Source: JAEUOS01 sp031423955 (GTDB lineage Bacteria; Pseudomonadota; Gammaproteobacteria; Burkholderiales; JAEUOS01). Taken from it: a stretch of DNA of 64,000 nucleotides. Every line of letters begins with the position of its first letter. Position 1 is the first letter of the stretch. The notes beneath the pieces are model-generated. The model was not told the DNA's origin. It worked only from the letters and a program-made list of their open reading frames with translations, and did no database searches. This document shows, one piece after another, positions 34,423-43,990 of this stretch. The position numbers and the translations under genes were made by a program. The stretch covers positions 1 through 64,000 of the forward strand of contig JANPGJ010000305.1 of the NCBI GenBank assembly GCA_031423955.1, given 5' to 3'.

Positions 34423-35904
34423 CTATTTGCGGTCGGGGCGGATGGTGACGTATTGGGAGGTTTCCCCCCGTTTTACAAGCACCGCGACCACCCGCTTCGG
34501 ATCCAGTTTGGCGACCAGGTCGTTGAATTGACGCGCGCTGACTACGTCAGTGCTCTGCAGCTTGAGAATGATATCGCCAGCGCGCAAGCCGGCGCGTGCG
34601 GCGGCACCATCAACCGCGTCGACCACAACGCCTCCCTCGATCTTCAATTCCTTGCGCTTCGCTTCCGTAATGTCGCTAACCACAAGCCCAACCGCATTGG
34701 GCACTGGTTCCTTATCCTTGCCGGGCGCCGGCGCCGCGCGGTTCGATCGCTGCGCAACCCGGTCTGGTTCCATCTCGCCCAAGGTGAGCGAAAGGTCGCG
34801 CGCAGCACCGTTGCGCCAGATTTGCACCGCAACTTTCTGTCCTGGCTTGGTGTTGCCAACGATGCGCGGCAGGTCGGTATGCTTTTCCACCGGTTTGCCG
34901 TCGAATCGAAGAATCACATCGCCCTCCTTCAGGCCCGACCTTTCAGCCGCGGTATTCGGCAACACCTTTTCGACCACTGCGCCAGCCGCCGCTTTCAATC
35001 CCAGGGATTCGGCCACGTCCTTGGTGACCGCGCCCGGTTGAACGCCCAGAAACCCCCGGGTCACCCGACCGCTGGTGGTCAATTGTTCGCCGACCCGCAT
35101 GGCTTCATCAATCGGGATCGCAAACGAAATTCCCTGGTAACCGCCGGAACGGCTGTAGATCATCGAATTGATGCCGATGACTTCGCCTCGCATATTGATC
35201 AGCGGTCCGCCGGAGTTTCCAGGATTAATCGCGACATCGGTTTGAATGAACGGCACGTATTCACCGGTGTCGCGCCCCTTCGCGCTGACGATACCGGCGG
35301 TTACCGTATTGTCGAGGTCGAAAGGCGAGCCAATTGCCATCACCCATTCCCCAACCCGAAGGCGTCCGGAATCACCGATCGAAACAAACGGAAGACCGGT
35401 CGCCTCGACTTTCACAATCGCGATGTCAGTGCGCTGGTCAACGCCAAGTACCTTGGCCTTGAACTCGCGCTTGTCGGGAAGCCTGACATATATCTCATCG
35501 GCGCCGCGAACAACGTGCGCATTTGTCATGATTCGACCATCGGCCGACAGAATGAAACCAGACCCGACGCCCGATGGAACTTCCTCCCCCCGCTCGGGCG
35601 CGGGACGCTCCGGCGCAGGACGCGGGCTGCGCGGATTGCGCTCACCGCGCGGCGGACACATCCAGGGGAACAACTCGCAAAACGGATTGTCTTCGTCGGC
35701 CCCGCCGGGCCCGCCCCGGAACGGCGCGCTTCGCCCGGGCGCACCGTTTTGGGTTGTCCGGATATTGACCACCGCCGGCCCCACTTTGTCAACGAGATCT
35801 GTGAAGTCCGGCAGCATCCGGGCCTGCGCAAACGCATCAGGCGAGAATTGCAACGGTGCCAGCAAGCAAAACGCAAGGATAAAAACACGCGAATAGCGTG
35901 GCAT
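34423..35904 (-). CDS. DegP/MucD-type periplasmic serine endoprotease
   Basis: A Do-family HtrA protease of 493 aa for envelope quality control. A signal peptide ends near PDAFAQA. The catalytic triad is H130 (MTNAHVV), D160 (QRTDIAIVK) and S231 (NPGNSGGPLIN). Two PDZ domains follow (VTRGFLGVQPGAV; VVVDAVDGAAARAGLRAGDI). Residues about 53-108 are an unusual Gly/Pro/Arg-rich insertion containing two cysteines (CELFPWMC) in the LA-loop region. It ends the sigma-E operon, like mucD of Pseudomonas. Confidence 0.95.
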   Translation of the reverse strand: MPRYSRVFILAFCLLAPLQFSPDAFAQARMLPDFTDLVDKVGPAVVNIRTTQNGAPGRSAPFRGGPGGADEDNPFCELFPWMCPPRGERNPRSPRPAPERPAPERGEEVPSGVGSGFILSADGRIMTNAHVVRGADEIYVRLPDKREFKAKVLGVDQRTDIAIVKVEATGLPFVSIGDSGRLRVGEWVMAIGSPFDLDNTVTAGIVSAKGRDTGEYVPFIQTDVAINPGNSGGPLINMRGEVIGINSMIYSRSGGYQGISFAIPIDEAMRVGEQLTTSGRVTRGFLGVQPGAVTKDVAESLGLKAAAGAVVEKVLPNTAAERSGLKEGDVILRFDGKPVEKHTDLPRIVGNTKPGQKVAVQIWRNGAARDLSLTLGEMEPDRVAQRSNRAAPAPGKDKEPVPNAVGLVVSDITEAKRKELKIEGGVVVDAVDGAAARAGLRAGDIILKLQSTDVVSARQFNDLVAKLDPKRVVAVLVKRGETSQYVTIRPDRK

Positions 35905-35948
35905 GACGACCTCTTTTTTTAAGGTGGGGCTGGGAAACGAACCACTGA

Positions 35949-36935
35949 TTATTGCCTGACAACAGGCTTGAATTCGATCGCCTGGCCGATCCGGGTAACA
36001 CAGGCCGGCGGCGCTTCGCCAAGTACAGTCACCAGATGATCACCGATCCGCCGCCTGTAAACGTTGACCGCTCCCTGACTGGACAAACCCTCGTGCGGAC
36101 GTGCCCCTCCGCGCACCGGTTCCAGAAACACAGACACAGACGCCAGCCCGTCCGAGAACACCACCTGACCGACTTCAACGTCGCCGATGTCACGGCGCAT
36201 TTCAAGAATTTTGCTGAACCCCGGCGGCGAATTCTCGATATACCACCCTGCATCAGCCGGACGCCAAGGCGCGGCGACCGGGGTGGCAACGCGCCAGTCG
36301 CGACCACCATCGCGCTTTGCCAGATGTGCCCTGAACCGATCTGCCGTGCCCCCGATGTCAACCTGGGAAAACGCGATCTGTTCGACCACCTCGTCCTTTT
36401 CGTTGATCATTTGAGCCTTGAGCAACAAGCCGGAATTGAGATCAGCCCAGAGCTTGTGCCGATAACGCATCTGGTCGCGCGGTTCAAGTGTCAATATCTG
36501 GCAATCGAGTCCGGCGACGCGGCCGAGGTCCCCCTTGCGCGCGTCATATTGCTCCGCGACACTGCTCAATTGATCGGTCAAAAGGGCCGGAAATCCTCCT
36601 TTGACCGCCCGGTTTTCGACCTGGATCGTCTTGGTTGCCGGCACATAGGTTTTCACCTGTTCATTGGTGCGCACAACCACCAGTGCCGCCCCGTCGAGTA
36701 TCTCAAGGCGTTCGCGACGGTTGCTGCCATCGACCACATGGGTGATTCGTGAAGTCTGCGGCTGGCCGCCGTATTGCATGTGAACAAACGTGCCGGAATA
36801 GTTGAGTTTCTGGGCCGCCTGCTGGATCCGCTTGAGCCACTGCGCAGCATCGATCGACGATTGCTGCGCAACGACGCTCGCCGAAGACGCCGATAGCCAC
36901 AACAACCAACCACACCACGCCACAGTAGTCTTCAT
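35949..36935 (-). CDS. rseB: Sigma-E regulatory protein RseB/MucB
   Basis: A periplasmic sensor of 328 aa that binds RseA and protects it from DegS, releasing on sensing mislocalised lipoproteins or LPS. The signal peptide ends ASSASVVAQ. The N-terminal lipoprotein-like domain (LNYSGTFVHMQYGG, RLEILDGAALVVVR) and the C-terminal RseA-contact domain (FSDGLASVSVFLEPV) are both present. It lies 5 bases after rseA. Confidence 0.94.
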   Translation of the reverse strand: MKTTVAWCGWLLWLSASSASVVAQQSSIDAAQWLKRIQQAAQKLNYSGTFVHMQYGGQPQTSRITHVVDGSNRRERLEILDGAALVVVRTNEQVKTYVPATKTIQVENRAVKGGFPALLTDQLSSVAEQYDARKGDLGRVAGLDCQILTLEPRDQMRYRHKLWADLNSGLLLKAQMINEKDEVVEQIAFSQVDIGGTADRFRAHLAKRDGGRDWRVATPVAAPWRPADAGWYIENSPPGFSKILEMRRDIGDVEVGQVVFSDGLASVSVFLEPVRGGARPHEGLSSQGAVNVYRRRIGDHLVTVLGEAPPACVTRIGQAIEFKPVVRQ

Positions 36936-36940
36936 GCGCG

Positions 36941-37480
36941 CTAACGCCCCGGCTCGGTCGTGCTGAAGCTCACCTGACCAATGCCTGTCCGCATGCCGGC
37001 GGCGCGCGCGTACTGCCTGTGTGCCGCAATGTACTCACCAGACACGCTCGGCGGTGGCGGCGGTAGAAGTACCGGTGCCGGCGCCGCAACGGGCGCAATT
37101 GCCGCTGCAACCTGATCGGATCGTTGTCGCAACTGTGGCAATGCAATCAGCGCAACCGCGATCACCGCAGATGCCGCGACGGCAAGCGTTGCCGGCCGCC
37201 GCCAATGCGCCGCGCCAGCGCCGGGGGGCGAAACCGGCGGCGCCAACAGGAACGGCTCAGCCTCCAGGCGCAGCGCAATTGCCGCGGACAGCCGGCTGGA
37301 ATGGCAACCCATTTCGTCACTGCGCAGGATGTCGCCAATACAGTGATACACGACCCAGTCGTCCTTCAGGACCTGCTGTTGCCGGCAGTCAGCCAAAATG
37401 CGGTCGGCGAACGCCGGCTCGAGTTCGCCGTCGATAAAGGCCGACATACGCTCGTCGCGATTGCTCAAGTGCTGTGCCAT
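36941..37480 (-). CDS. rseA: Anti-sigma-E factor RseA
   Basis: A membrane protein of 179 aa that holds sigma-E inactive. The N-terminal cytoplasmic anti-sigma domain has the RseA signature ERMSAFIDGELEPAFADRI and WVVYHCIGDILRSDE. A membrane helix (PATLAVAASAVIAVALIALP) and a Pro-rich periplasmic tail follow. ATG 37480 is preferred because GGAGACTGG sits at the right distance; an upstream ATG 37492 is possible. It follows rpoE by 23 bases. Confidence 0.93.
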   Translation of the reverse strand: MAQHLSNRDERMSAFIDGELEPAFADRILADCRQQQVLKDDWVVYHCIGDILRSDEMGCHSSRLSAAIALRLEAEPFLLAPPVSPPGAGAAHWRRPATLAVAASAVIAVALIALPQLRQRSDQVAAAIAPVAAPAPVLLPPPPPSVSGEYIAAHRQYARAAGMRTGIGQVSFSTTEPGR

Positions 37481-37503
37481 TCCAGTCTCCATCAATTTAT
37501 TGC

Positions 37504-38103
37504 CTACCAGCGTCGGTCCCCGGTGGTTCCAAGGAGCGGCCGCAAGTCCGTAGCTATCGCCTCCCGCGCCCGAAATATGCGCGATCTCACCGTGCCAATC
37601 GGACAGTCCATCATTTCCGCGATATCGTCGTAGCTCATACCTTCCACTTCACGCAATGTAATCGCGATGCGCAATTCTTCGGGAAGTTTGGCCATTGCCG
37701 CATTGACTGTTGCCGCAACCTGCCTGGACATCAGAATCGATTCCGGCGTGTTGATATCCCTTAGTTGGTCGGCGTCCTCAAAAGTTTCCGCCTCCTCGAC
37801 GTCTTTTTCAGTACTGGTGGGTGCGCGCCGCCCCTGCGAGACCAGGAAGTTCTTGGCCGTATTGACGCCGATTCGATATAGCCAGGTATAGAACGCCGAT
37901 TCGCCGCGAAACTGCGGCAGCGCGCGATAGGCCTTGATGAATGCCTCCTGCGCCACATCCTCGACTTCGGCTGGATCTCGCACGATGCGCGAGATCAGGC
38001 GCACCAGCTTGCGCTGATACTTGGTGACAAGCAATTCGAACGCATGCTTTTCGCCACGCTGTGCTCGTTCCACCAGAAGTTGGTCAACATCGCGTTCGGA
38101 CAA
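37504..38103 (-). CDS. rpoE: RNA polymerase sigma-E factor RpoE (AlgU type)
   Basis: An extracytoplasmic-function sigma factor of 199 aa. Region 2 (LVTKYQRKLVRLISRIV, VEDVAQEAFIKAYRALPQFR, FYTWLYRIGVNTAKNFL) and region 4 (LREVEGMSYDDIAEMMDCPI, GTVRSRIFRAREAI) are complete. It heads the rpoE-rseA-rseB-degP operon that controls envelope stress. The roughly 100 bases upstream contain a small CTGCC/GGCAG hairpin but no convincing sigma-E promoter that I can defend. Confidence 0.97.
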   Translation of the reverse strand: MSERDVDQLLVERAQRGEKHAFELLVTKYQRKLVRLISRIVRDPAEVEDVAQEAFIKAYRALPQFRGESAFYTWLYRIGVNTAKNFLVSQGRRAPTSTEKDVEEAETFEDADQLRDINTPESILMSRQVAATVNAAMAKLPEELRIAITLREVEGMSYDDIAEMMDCPIGTVRSRIFRAREAIATDLRPLLGTTGDRRW

Positions 38104-38203
38104 CCACCCACCCTGTGCTCAATGTGCCGACTGCCGACAGGCAGCTCAAGCATAGAAGTATAGTCAAGGCCAGCGCAGGAAGGCGGATGCAAGTCCCCCA
38201 AAA

Positions 38204-38644
38204 TCAGCCCTGCGCGGCATTGGTACCGACATCGTTGCGCAAATGAAGGCGCAGCCGGCGAAAAGCAAGGACGCCGGCGCTTCCTGACGTCACGACCAGC
38301 CTGATTGCATCCCCGGGCGAAGTCGAATCGTTCAATTCGGCGAATATGGCTCTTGGCAGGACGGTCGCCCGGACCGGTTGCAGTTCACGGCTAGAACCAT
38401 TCCTCGAGTCAATCCGCCAGCGCCCGGACGACAAACGAGTCAAGCGAAACGTGTCCGGTGCCGCCCTTGTTGCGCGGGCGCGCCCCAGGACTGCGCAAGC
38501 AATCAGAAAGGTTGCGGCAGCGCATGCCCACGGCAAAACAAAAGCCAGCCACCCGCAGACGCTGACTGACGCGCCGACGCCAAGTCGCCACAGCCACTGC
38601 AGTGCGTCCGGCGGCCCGATCGGCAACTCGCTCGACAACGCCAT
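38204..38644 (-). CDS. Small membrane protein, possibly YgfX-like
   Basis: A 146-aa protein with two close hydrophobic segments near the N-terminus (GVGASVSVCGWLAFVLPWAC, then AATFLIACAVLG) and a soluble C-terminal half rich in Arg and Leu (FRLTRLSSGRWRIDSRNGSS; LAFRRLRLHLRND). Layout and length match YgfX/CptA-type proteins, but no decisive motif is visible. It sits between fabF (15 bases) and rpoE. Function uncertain. Confidence 0.7.
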   Translation of the reverse strand: MALSSELPIGPPDALQWLWRLGVGASVSVCGWLAFVLPWACAAATFLIACAVLGRARATRAAPDTFRLTRLSSGRWRIDSRNGSSRELQPVRATVLPRAIFAELNDSTSPGDAIRLVVTSGSAGVLAFRRLRLHLRNDVGTNAAQG

Positions 38645-38659
38645 GGCAGGTACCCGACG

Positions 38660-39916
38660 TCAGACTGGCGTGAATACAAGCGTGCTGTTGGTGCCGCCAA
38701 ACCCGAACGAATTCGACACTGCGCCGCGAATCCGCATGTCGCGCGCCGTGTTGGCACAGTAATCAAGATCGCACTCCGGATCTTGATTGAAGATATTGAT
38801 CGTCGGAGGCGACACTTGCCGCATCACGGCGAGTGCGGAAAACACTGCTTCGATGCCGCCTGCCGCACCGAGCAGATGGCCGGTCATGGATTTGGTTGAA
38901 TTGACGACCAACTTGCGGGCGTGGTCACCAAACGCCGCCTTGACGGCTTCGGTCTCGTTCTTGTCGCCCAGCGGGGTCGACGTGCCGTGCGCGTTTATGT
39001 AGTCGATCTGATCGGGGTTGACACCCGCGTTGCGCAGTGCATTTTGCATCGAGCGCCGGGGACCGCTCTGGTCCGGAGCGGTTATGTGATGAGCATCGCC
39101 GGTCAGGCCGTATCCGGCCAGTTCGCAGTAAATCCGGGCACCACGCGCTTTTGCATGTTCATACTCCTCTAGGACCACCGCACCGGCCCCCTCGCCCAGC
39201 ACAAATCCATCGCGATCGCGATCCCATGGTCGACTCGCGGTCGCCGGGTCCGCGTTGCGACCGGACAACGCGCGGGCAGACGCAAAGCCGCCGATTGCCA
39301 ACTGGGTGATGGTGCCTTCCGCGCCGCCGGCCAGCATCACATCGGCATCGCCGTATTCAATAAGGCGCGCCGATTCACCGATACAGTGATTGCCGGTCGC
39401 GCAGGCGCTGACACAAGCCAGATTCGGCCCCTTCAGCCCGAACATGATCGAAAGATGGCCTGAAATCAGATTGATGATCGAGGCCGGTATGAAAAATGGG
39501 GAAATCCGTCGCGCGCCGCGCTCCAGCATCATCGAGTGCATCTGCTCGATCATCGGAAGGCCGCCGATTCCGGAGCCGATGTTGACCCCCATCTGTTCAC
39601 TGTTGGCATCGTCGACGCTAAGCCCGCTGTCGCGAAACGCCTGTGCTCCGGCGGCAATGCCGTAGTGGATGAAGAGGTCCATATGCCGCGCTTCTTTGGC
39701 GGGAATGTAATCTTCAATCGAAAAACCCTTGAGTTCTCCGGCAATGTGGCAGGAGATCGGCAGCTTTTCATCTTCGGGATCGAAACGGGTGATCCGCGCG
39801 ATCCCGGACTTGCCGGCCAACAGATTCGACCACGCGTCCTCGACGCCGTTGCCGATCGGGCAAACAATGCCAAGCCCGGTTACCACTACCCTGCGCTTGC
39901 TGCCTCCAAATCCCAC
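38660..39916 (-). CDS. fabF: 3-oxoacyl-[acyl-carrier-protein] synthase II
   Basis: Elongating condensing enzyme of type II fatty-acid synthesis, 418 aa. Active-site Cys172 lies in CVSACATGNHCIG, with histidines in NAHGTSTPLGDKNE and KSMTGHLLGAAGG. VVVTGLGIVCPIGNGVEDAW is the usual N-terminus. It follows acpP by 16 bases and is the last core gene of the fab cluster. Confidence 0.97.
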   Translation of the reverse strand: MGFGGSKRRVVVTGLGIVCPIGNGVEDAWSNLLAGKSGIARITRFDPEDEKLPISCHIAGELKGFSIEDYIPAKEARHMDLFIHYGIAAGAQAFRDSGLSVDDANSEQMGVNIGSGIGGLPMIEQMHSMMLERGARRISPFFIPASIINLISGHLSIMFGLKGPNLACVSACATGNHCIGESARLIEYGDADVMLAGGAEGTITQLAIGGFASARALSGRNADPATASRPWDRDRDGFVLGEGAGAVVLEEYEHAKARGARIYCELAGYGLTGDAHHITAPDQSGPRRSMQNALRNAGVNPDQIDYINAHGTSTPLGDKNETEAVKAAFGDHARKLVVNSTKSMTGHLLGAAGGIEAVFSALAVMRQVSPPTINIFNQDPECDLDYCANTARDMRIRGAVSNSFGFGGTNSTLVFTPV

Positions 39917-39932
39917 GTGCGGGCTCCTTGAA

Positions 39933-40172
39933 TCAGGCCTTCTTGCGCGAAGTCACGTAATCGATCGCCTGTTGCACAGTGGTGATTTTTTCGGCCTCTT
40001 CGTCTGGAATCTCGGTCTCGAACTCGTCTTCGAGTGCCATCACCAGTTCAACCGTATCGAGGGAGTCCGCGCCGAGGTCGTCAACGAACGACGATTCGGT
40101 CTTGATTTCCGCTTCGTTGACGCCCAACTGCTCGGCGACGATTTTCTTCACGCGTTGTTCAATATTATCCAT
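39933..40172 (-). CDS. acpP: Acyl carrier protein
   Basis: A 79-aa acidic carrier of the growing acyl chain. The phosphopantetheine serine lies in GADSLDTVELVMALEDEF. ATG 40172 (MDNIEQRVKKIVAEQLGV) is preferred over a TTG two codons upstream. It is activated by AcpS, encoded at 27438-27824. A gap of about 100 bases separates it from fabG. Confidence 0.98.
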   Translation of the reverse strand: MDNIEQRVKKIVAEQLGVNEAEIKTESSFVDDLGADSLDTVELVMALEDEFETEIPDEEAEKITTVQQAIDYVTSRKKA

Positions 40173-40274
40173 GCTCAAAAACTCCTTCCAGTACGTAGAA
40201 ATGAAAGCGCGCGAATTCTAGCAGCTTTACCCTTACAGCCCGAGGCAAACACAGCCCCGGCAACCATTGCCGCG

Positions 40275-41015
40275 CTACATGTACATGCCCCCATTGACGT
40301 GAATGGTCGAGCCGGTGACGTATCCGGCGTCAGGGCCGGCAAGAAAGGCAGCTGCTCCCGCAACGTCTTCCACGCTGCCAAGTCGACCCAGCGGAATCTG
40401 CGCCATCAGGACCGCGGTCTGCGCGTCCGACAATGCATTGGTCATGTCGGTTTCGATGAATCCCGGTGCGATGCAATTGACCGTGATGTTCCGGCTGCCG
40501 ATCTCGCGAGCCAGGGCCCGGCTCATGCCGGCCACCCCGGCCTTGGCAGCGGCGTAGTTGATCTGCCCCGGGTTGCCCGAGTGCCCGACGACCGAGGTGA
40601 CATTGATGATCCTCCCGTACCTTGCTTTCATCATGTCACGCAACACCGCACGGCTCATGCGAAACACGGCGTCGAGATTGGTCTGGATCACCGCTGACCA
40701 ATCGTCGTCCTTCATCCGCATTGCCAATTGATCGCGCGTGATACCCGCATTGTTCACAAGGATCGTGACCGCACCGAATTCCTTCTTTATCGAGTCGAGC
40801 AGGGGCTCGATCTGCGCACTCTGGTTGACATCGAGCACACGCCCCGCGCCCGGCGCCGCAACTGCACCCAGGGCCAGGCCAATTGCGGCGGCGCCGCCTT
40901 CGGTGGTCGCAGTCCCGATCACCGTCGCGCCCAGCGCCGCGAGGCGGGCAGCAATCGCCCGGCCGATGCCGCGCGAAGCGCCGGTTACCAATGCAACATC
41001 GCCGGCAAGTGTCAT
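40275..41015 (-). CDS. fabG: 3-oxoacyl-[acyl-carrier-protein] reductase
   Basis: NADPH-dependent reductase of the SDR family, 246 aa. Cofactor motif TGASRGIGRAIA, NNAGITRDQLAMRM, catalytic Ser in VTSVVGHSGNPG and YAAAKAG are present. It ends STIHVNGGMYM, the FabG hallmark. ATG 41015 overlaps the fabD stop (ATGA). Confidence 0.97.
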   Translation of the reverse strand: MTLAGDVALVTGASRGIGRAIAARLAALGATVIGTATTEGGAAAIGLALGAVAAPGAGRVLDVNQSAQIEPLLDSIKKEFGAVTILVNNAGITRDQLAMRMKDDDWSAVIQTNLDAVFRMSRAVLRDMMKARYGRIINVTSVVGHSGNPGQINYAAAKAGVAGMSRALAREIGSRNITVNCIAPGFIETDMTNALSDAQTAVLMAQIPLGRLGSVEDVAGAAAFLAGPDAGYVTGSTIHVNGGMYM

Positions 41016-41941
41016 GCGAGGGCCTCCAGGGTAGAGGTGAGTGACTCAACATCGGTCACCGCGAAAACGGCCAAATCCGGTGCGATCCGCTTGATCAAAC
41101 CCTGCAGCACCTTCCCAGGGCCGATCTCAATGACATGCGTTACACCTGCGGCCTGCATCGCCAGCACCGACTCCACCCAGCGTACCGGGCTTGCGGCCTG
41201 TCTTGCCAGCGCCTCGCGGATCGCCGCAGGCTCGGTATGAGTCGCGACATCGCAATTGTGAAGCACCGGGATCGCAGGCGAAACCAGCTCGATCCGGGCC
41301 AGACGCTCGCGCAATCTTGCCGCGGCCGGCAGCAGCAGCGACGAATGGAACGGTGCCGATACCGGCAGCGGCAGTGCGCGTTTGGCACCCCTTGCCTTGG
41401 CAACGATGCAGGCCCGTTCAACTGCCGGCTTGAGACCGGCAATCACGACTTGCGAAGGGTCATTGAAATTGACCGCTTCAACAACCTCGCCCTCTGCCGC
41501 CTCGGCGCATACCGACCGGACAGAATCCGCATCAAGACCCATGATGACCGCCATGCCGCCGGTCCCGATCGGTACCGCTTCCTGCATCACCTGAGCCCGG
41601 AAACGCACCAGCGGGACGGCGTCGGAAAATTTCAATGCGCCGGCCGCAACAAGTGCGGTGTACTCGCCAAGCGAATGGCCGGCCATCAGTTCTGCCGACG
41701 GCCCGCCCGCGACCTGCCACGCCCGGTACATTGCATAGGCTGAAGCGAGCATCACCGGCTGCGTATTGATGGTGGCATTGAGTTGCTCAGGCGGACCGTC
41801 TTCGATCATTTTCCACAGGTCGACACCGAGCGCGGCAGACGCGTCCGCGATGGTGTCGCGAACCACAGGCGACGCCGCAAATCCCTGCATCATGCCCTGC
41901 TTTTGCGAGCCCTGGCCCGGAAATACGATGGCTATCTTCAT
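41012..41941 (-). CDS. fabD: Malonyl-CoA:acyl-carrier-protein transacylase
   Basis: Loads malonyl groups on ACP, 309 aa. IVFPGQGSQKQGM at the N-terminus and the active-site serine in AGHSLGEYTALVAAGAL are typical; the catalytic histidine lies in PVSAPFHSSLL. Its ATG shares a base with the fabH stop. Confidence 0.97.
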   Translation of the reverse strand: MKIAIVFPGQGSQKQGMMQGFAASPVVRDTIADASAALGVDLWKMIEDGPPEQLNATINTQPVMLASAYAMYRAWQVAGGPSAELMAGHSLGEYTALVAAGALKFSDAVPLVRFRAQVMQEAVPIGTGGMAVIMGLDADSVRSVCAEAAEGEVVEAVNFNDPSQVVIAGLKPAVERACIVAKARGAKRALPLPVSAPFHSSLLLPAAARLRERLARIELVSPAIPVLHNCDVATHTEPAAIREALARQAASPVRWVESVLAMQAAGVTHVIEIGPGKVLQGLIKRIAPDLAVFAVTDVESLTSTLEALA

Positions 41942-42903
41942 TACATCTCCAACAGGATTGCACCCCAGGTGAAGCCGCCGCCGACACCCTCAAGTAGAAC
42001 GCGCTGTCCGCGCTTGATGCGGTCTGCACGTACCATCGCGTCAAGGGCGAGCGGCACCGACGCGGCAGAGGTGTTGCCGTGCCGGTCAAGCGTGACCACC
42101 AGCTTTTCGGCAGGGATGCCCAGCTTGCGCGCGGTGGCATTGAGTATCCGCAGATTGGCCTGGTGGGGAATCAACCAATCAAGGTCGGCAGCAGACAGCC
42201 CCGCCTTGGTCATGACTTCGCGCGCCACTTCGTCAAGTACACGAACCGCGAATTTGAAAACAGCCTGCCCGTCCATTCGCAGGAACGGATCGCCGGTCAC
42301 CGCGCCGCCGGCAATGCTGCCTGGAACACTGAGGATACCCGCATGCGAACCGTCAGCATGCAGGCACGACGCCAGAAGGCCCGGCACCTCCGACGCTGCC
42401 AGCACCACAGCACCGGCACCGTCGCCGAACAGGACGCAGGTACCCCGATCACTCCAGTCCAGAATGCTCGAGAAAACTTCGGCGCCAACTACGAGCGCAC
42501 ACCGCGCCTGGCCGGCGCGGATGTACAGATCGGCCGTCGCCAGCGCATAAATGAATCCGCTGCATACGGCCTGAACGTCAAACGCCGGACAGCCACTGAT
42601 TCCAAGTCGCGCCTGCAACAGGCAGGCCGTGCTTGGAAAAATGAAATCCGGGGTCGAGGTCGCGACGATGATCAAGTCGATATCGTCCGGGCCGGCACCT
42701 GCCGTCAGCATTGCGGCACGAGCAGCCGGTTCGGCCAGCGCGCTGCTGGTGGTCCCCGGGTCGGCCAGGTGGCGCGCACGAATGCCTGTACGTTCGCTGA
42801 TCCACGCGTCGGACGTGTCGATGCCGCGCGCGGCCAGCGCATCATTTGAAACAGGCTCGCCGGGAAGGTATGCGCCGGTGCCTGCAACGCGTGAAAATAC
42901 CAT
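41941..42903 (-). CDS. fabH: 3-oxoacyl-[acyl-carrier-protein] synthase III
   Basis: Initiates fatty-acid chains by condensing acetyl-CoA with malonyl-ACP, 320 aa. The active-site cysteine lies in DVQAVCSGFIYALATAD, His in LIPHQANLRI and Asn in GNTSAASVPLAL. GTGAYLPGEPVSND is the usual N-terminus. plsX lies 18 bases upstream on the same strand. Confidence 0.97.
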   Translation of the reverse strand: MVFSRVAGTGAYLPGEPVSNDALAARGIDTSDAWISERTGIRARHLADPGTTSSALAEPAARAAMLTAGAGPDDIDLIIVATSTPDFIFPSTACLLQARLGISGCPAFDVQAVCSGFIYALATADLYIRAGQARCALVVGAEVFSSILDWSDRGTCVLFGDGAGAVVLAASEVPGLLASCLHADGSHAGILSVPGSIAGGAVTGDPFLRMDGQAVFKFAVRVLDEVAREVMTKAGLSAADLDWLIPHQANLRILNATARKLGIPAEKLVVTLDRHGNTSAASVPLALDAMVRADRIKRGQRVLLEGVGGGFTWGAILLEM

Positions 42904-42921
42904 TGCGCGGACCTTTGAACG

Positions 42922-43980
42922 TCAGGCGACCGCACGCGTTACGACTTGGGCATCGGCGTGCCGGGCGATGCGGCCGGCGATACCGGCCACCACATCGGTC
43001 GCGACGGCGTCATACGCGCGATCCAGCGCTCGGCCGAATCCGTAGGCGTCGGCCGAGCCGTGGCTCTTCACTACCAGTCCGTTGAGTCCGAGCAGACAAG
43101 CACCGTTGTAACGACGATGATCGTAGCGCCGGCGAAAAGCATTGATTGCCGGCAGTGCGAACAATGCGCCCAGTTTGGTGAAGATATTGCGTTCGAACTC
43201 GCCCTTGAGCGAACGTCCGAGCATTTGCGCCAAGCCTTCCGAGGTCTTGAGCGCCACATTGCCGACGAAACCGTCGCACACGACCACATCGACAGTACCC
43301 TTGAAAATATCATTGCCTTCGACATTGCCAAAAAAACTGATTTCACCATTCGCGTGGGCCACACGAAGCAACTCGCCAGCCTCCTTGACCGTGTCGCTGC
43401 CCTTTATCTCCTCTTCGCCAATATTGAGCAGGCCGACGACTGGCGTTGGCTTGTGTTCAATCGACGTCACCAACGCGGAACCCATGAGGGCGAATTGGTA
43501 GAGATGCTGTGGTTTGCAGTCGACATTTGCGCCGAGGTCAAGCATGTAAGTCGCCGCGCCGCGCTGGTTGGGCAATGGCGCACAAATCGCGGGCCGATCG
43601 ATTCCCGGCAGGGTGCGCAGGATAAACGAGGAAATCGCCATCCAGGCGCCGGTATTTCCAGCCGAGACCGCAACGTTTGCCTGGCCCTGCTTGACCAAGC
43701 TAACCGCAACATGCATGGATGAATCGCGCTTTCGGCGCAGCGCCTGGGTAGGCGGGTCATCCATGGTGACCACTTCAGAGGCTGCCTGAAGACAACAGCG
43801 TGCGCCCAGTGCCTGCGGATCACGGCCCAGGCGCGCCAAGGTTTCTCCCATGGGCGTCGGTTGCCCGACCAGGATCACCCTGGCCTGCGGGTGCCGTTCC
43901 AGAAATTCGAACGCTGCCGAAATCGTGACGGCAGGACCGTGATCTCCTCCCATCGCATCGATGGCAACGACTATTTCCAT
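42922..43980 (-). CDS. plsX: Phosphate acyltransferase PlsX
   Basis: Converts acyl-ACP to acyl-phosphate for phospholipid synthesis, 352 aa. VVAIDAMGGDHGPAVTISAA, AVSAGNTGAWMA and VVCDGFVGNVALKTSEG are family signatures. It follows rpmF, as in most proteobacteria. The ATG lacks a clear Shine-Dalgarno and lies 19 bases after a leader hairpin (44000-44024). Confidence 0.96.
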   Translation of the reverse strand: MEIVVAIDAMGGDHGPAVTISAAFEFLERHPQARVILVGQPTPMGETLARLGRDPQALGARCCLQAASEVVTMDDPPTQALRRKRDSSMHVAVSLVKQGQANVAVSAGNTGAWMAISSFILRTLPGIDRPAICAPLPNQRGAATYMLDLGANVDCKPQHLYQFALMGSALVTSIEHKPTPVVGLLNIGEEEIKGSDTVKEAGELLRVAHANGEISFFGNVEGNDIFKGTVDVVVCDGFVGNVALKTSEGLAQMLGRSLKGEFERNIFTKLGALFALPAINAFRRRYDHRRYNGACLLGLNGLVVKSHGSADAYGFGRALDRAYDAVATDVVAGIAGRIARHADAQVVTRAVA

Positions 43981-43990
43981 CCGTACGCCG

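Noticed and set aside
34393..35922. Long plus-strand open frame of about 509 codons
   Set aside because: It lies opposite the DegP-like gene, has no family motifs and reflects high GC3 on the coding strand.
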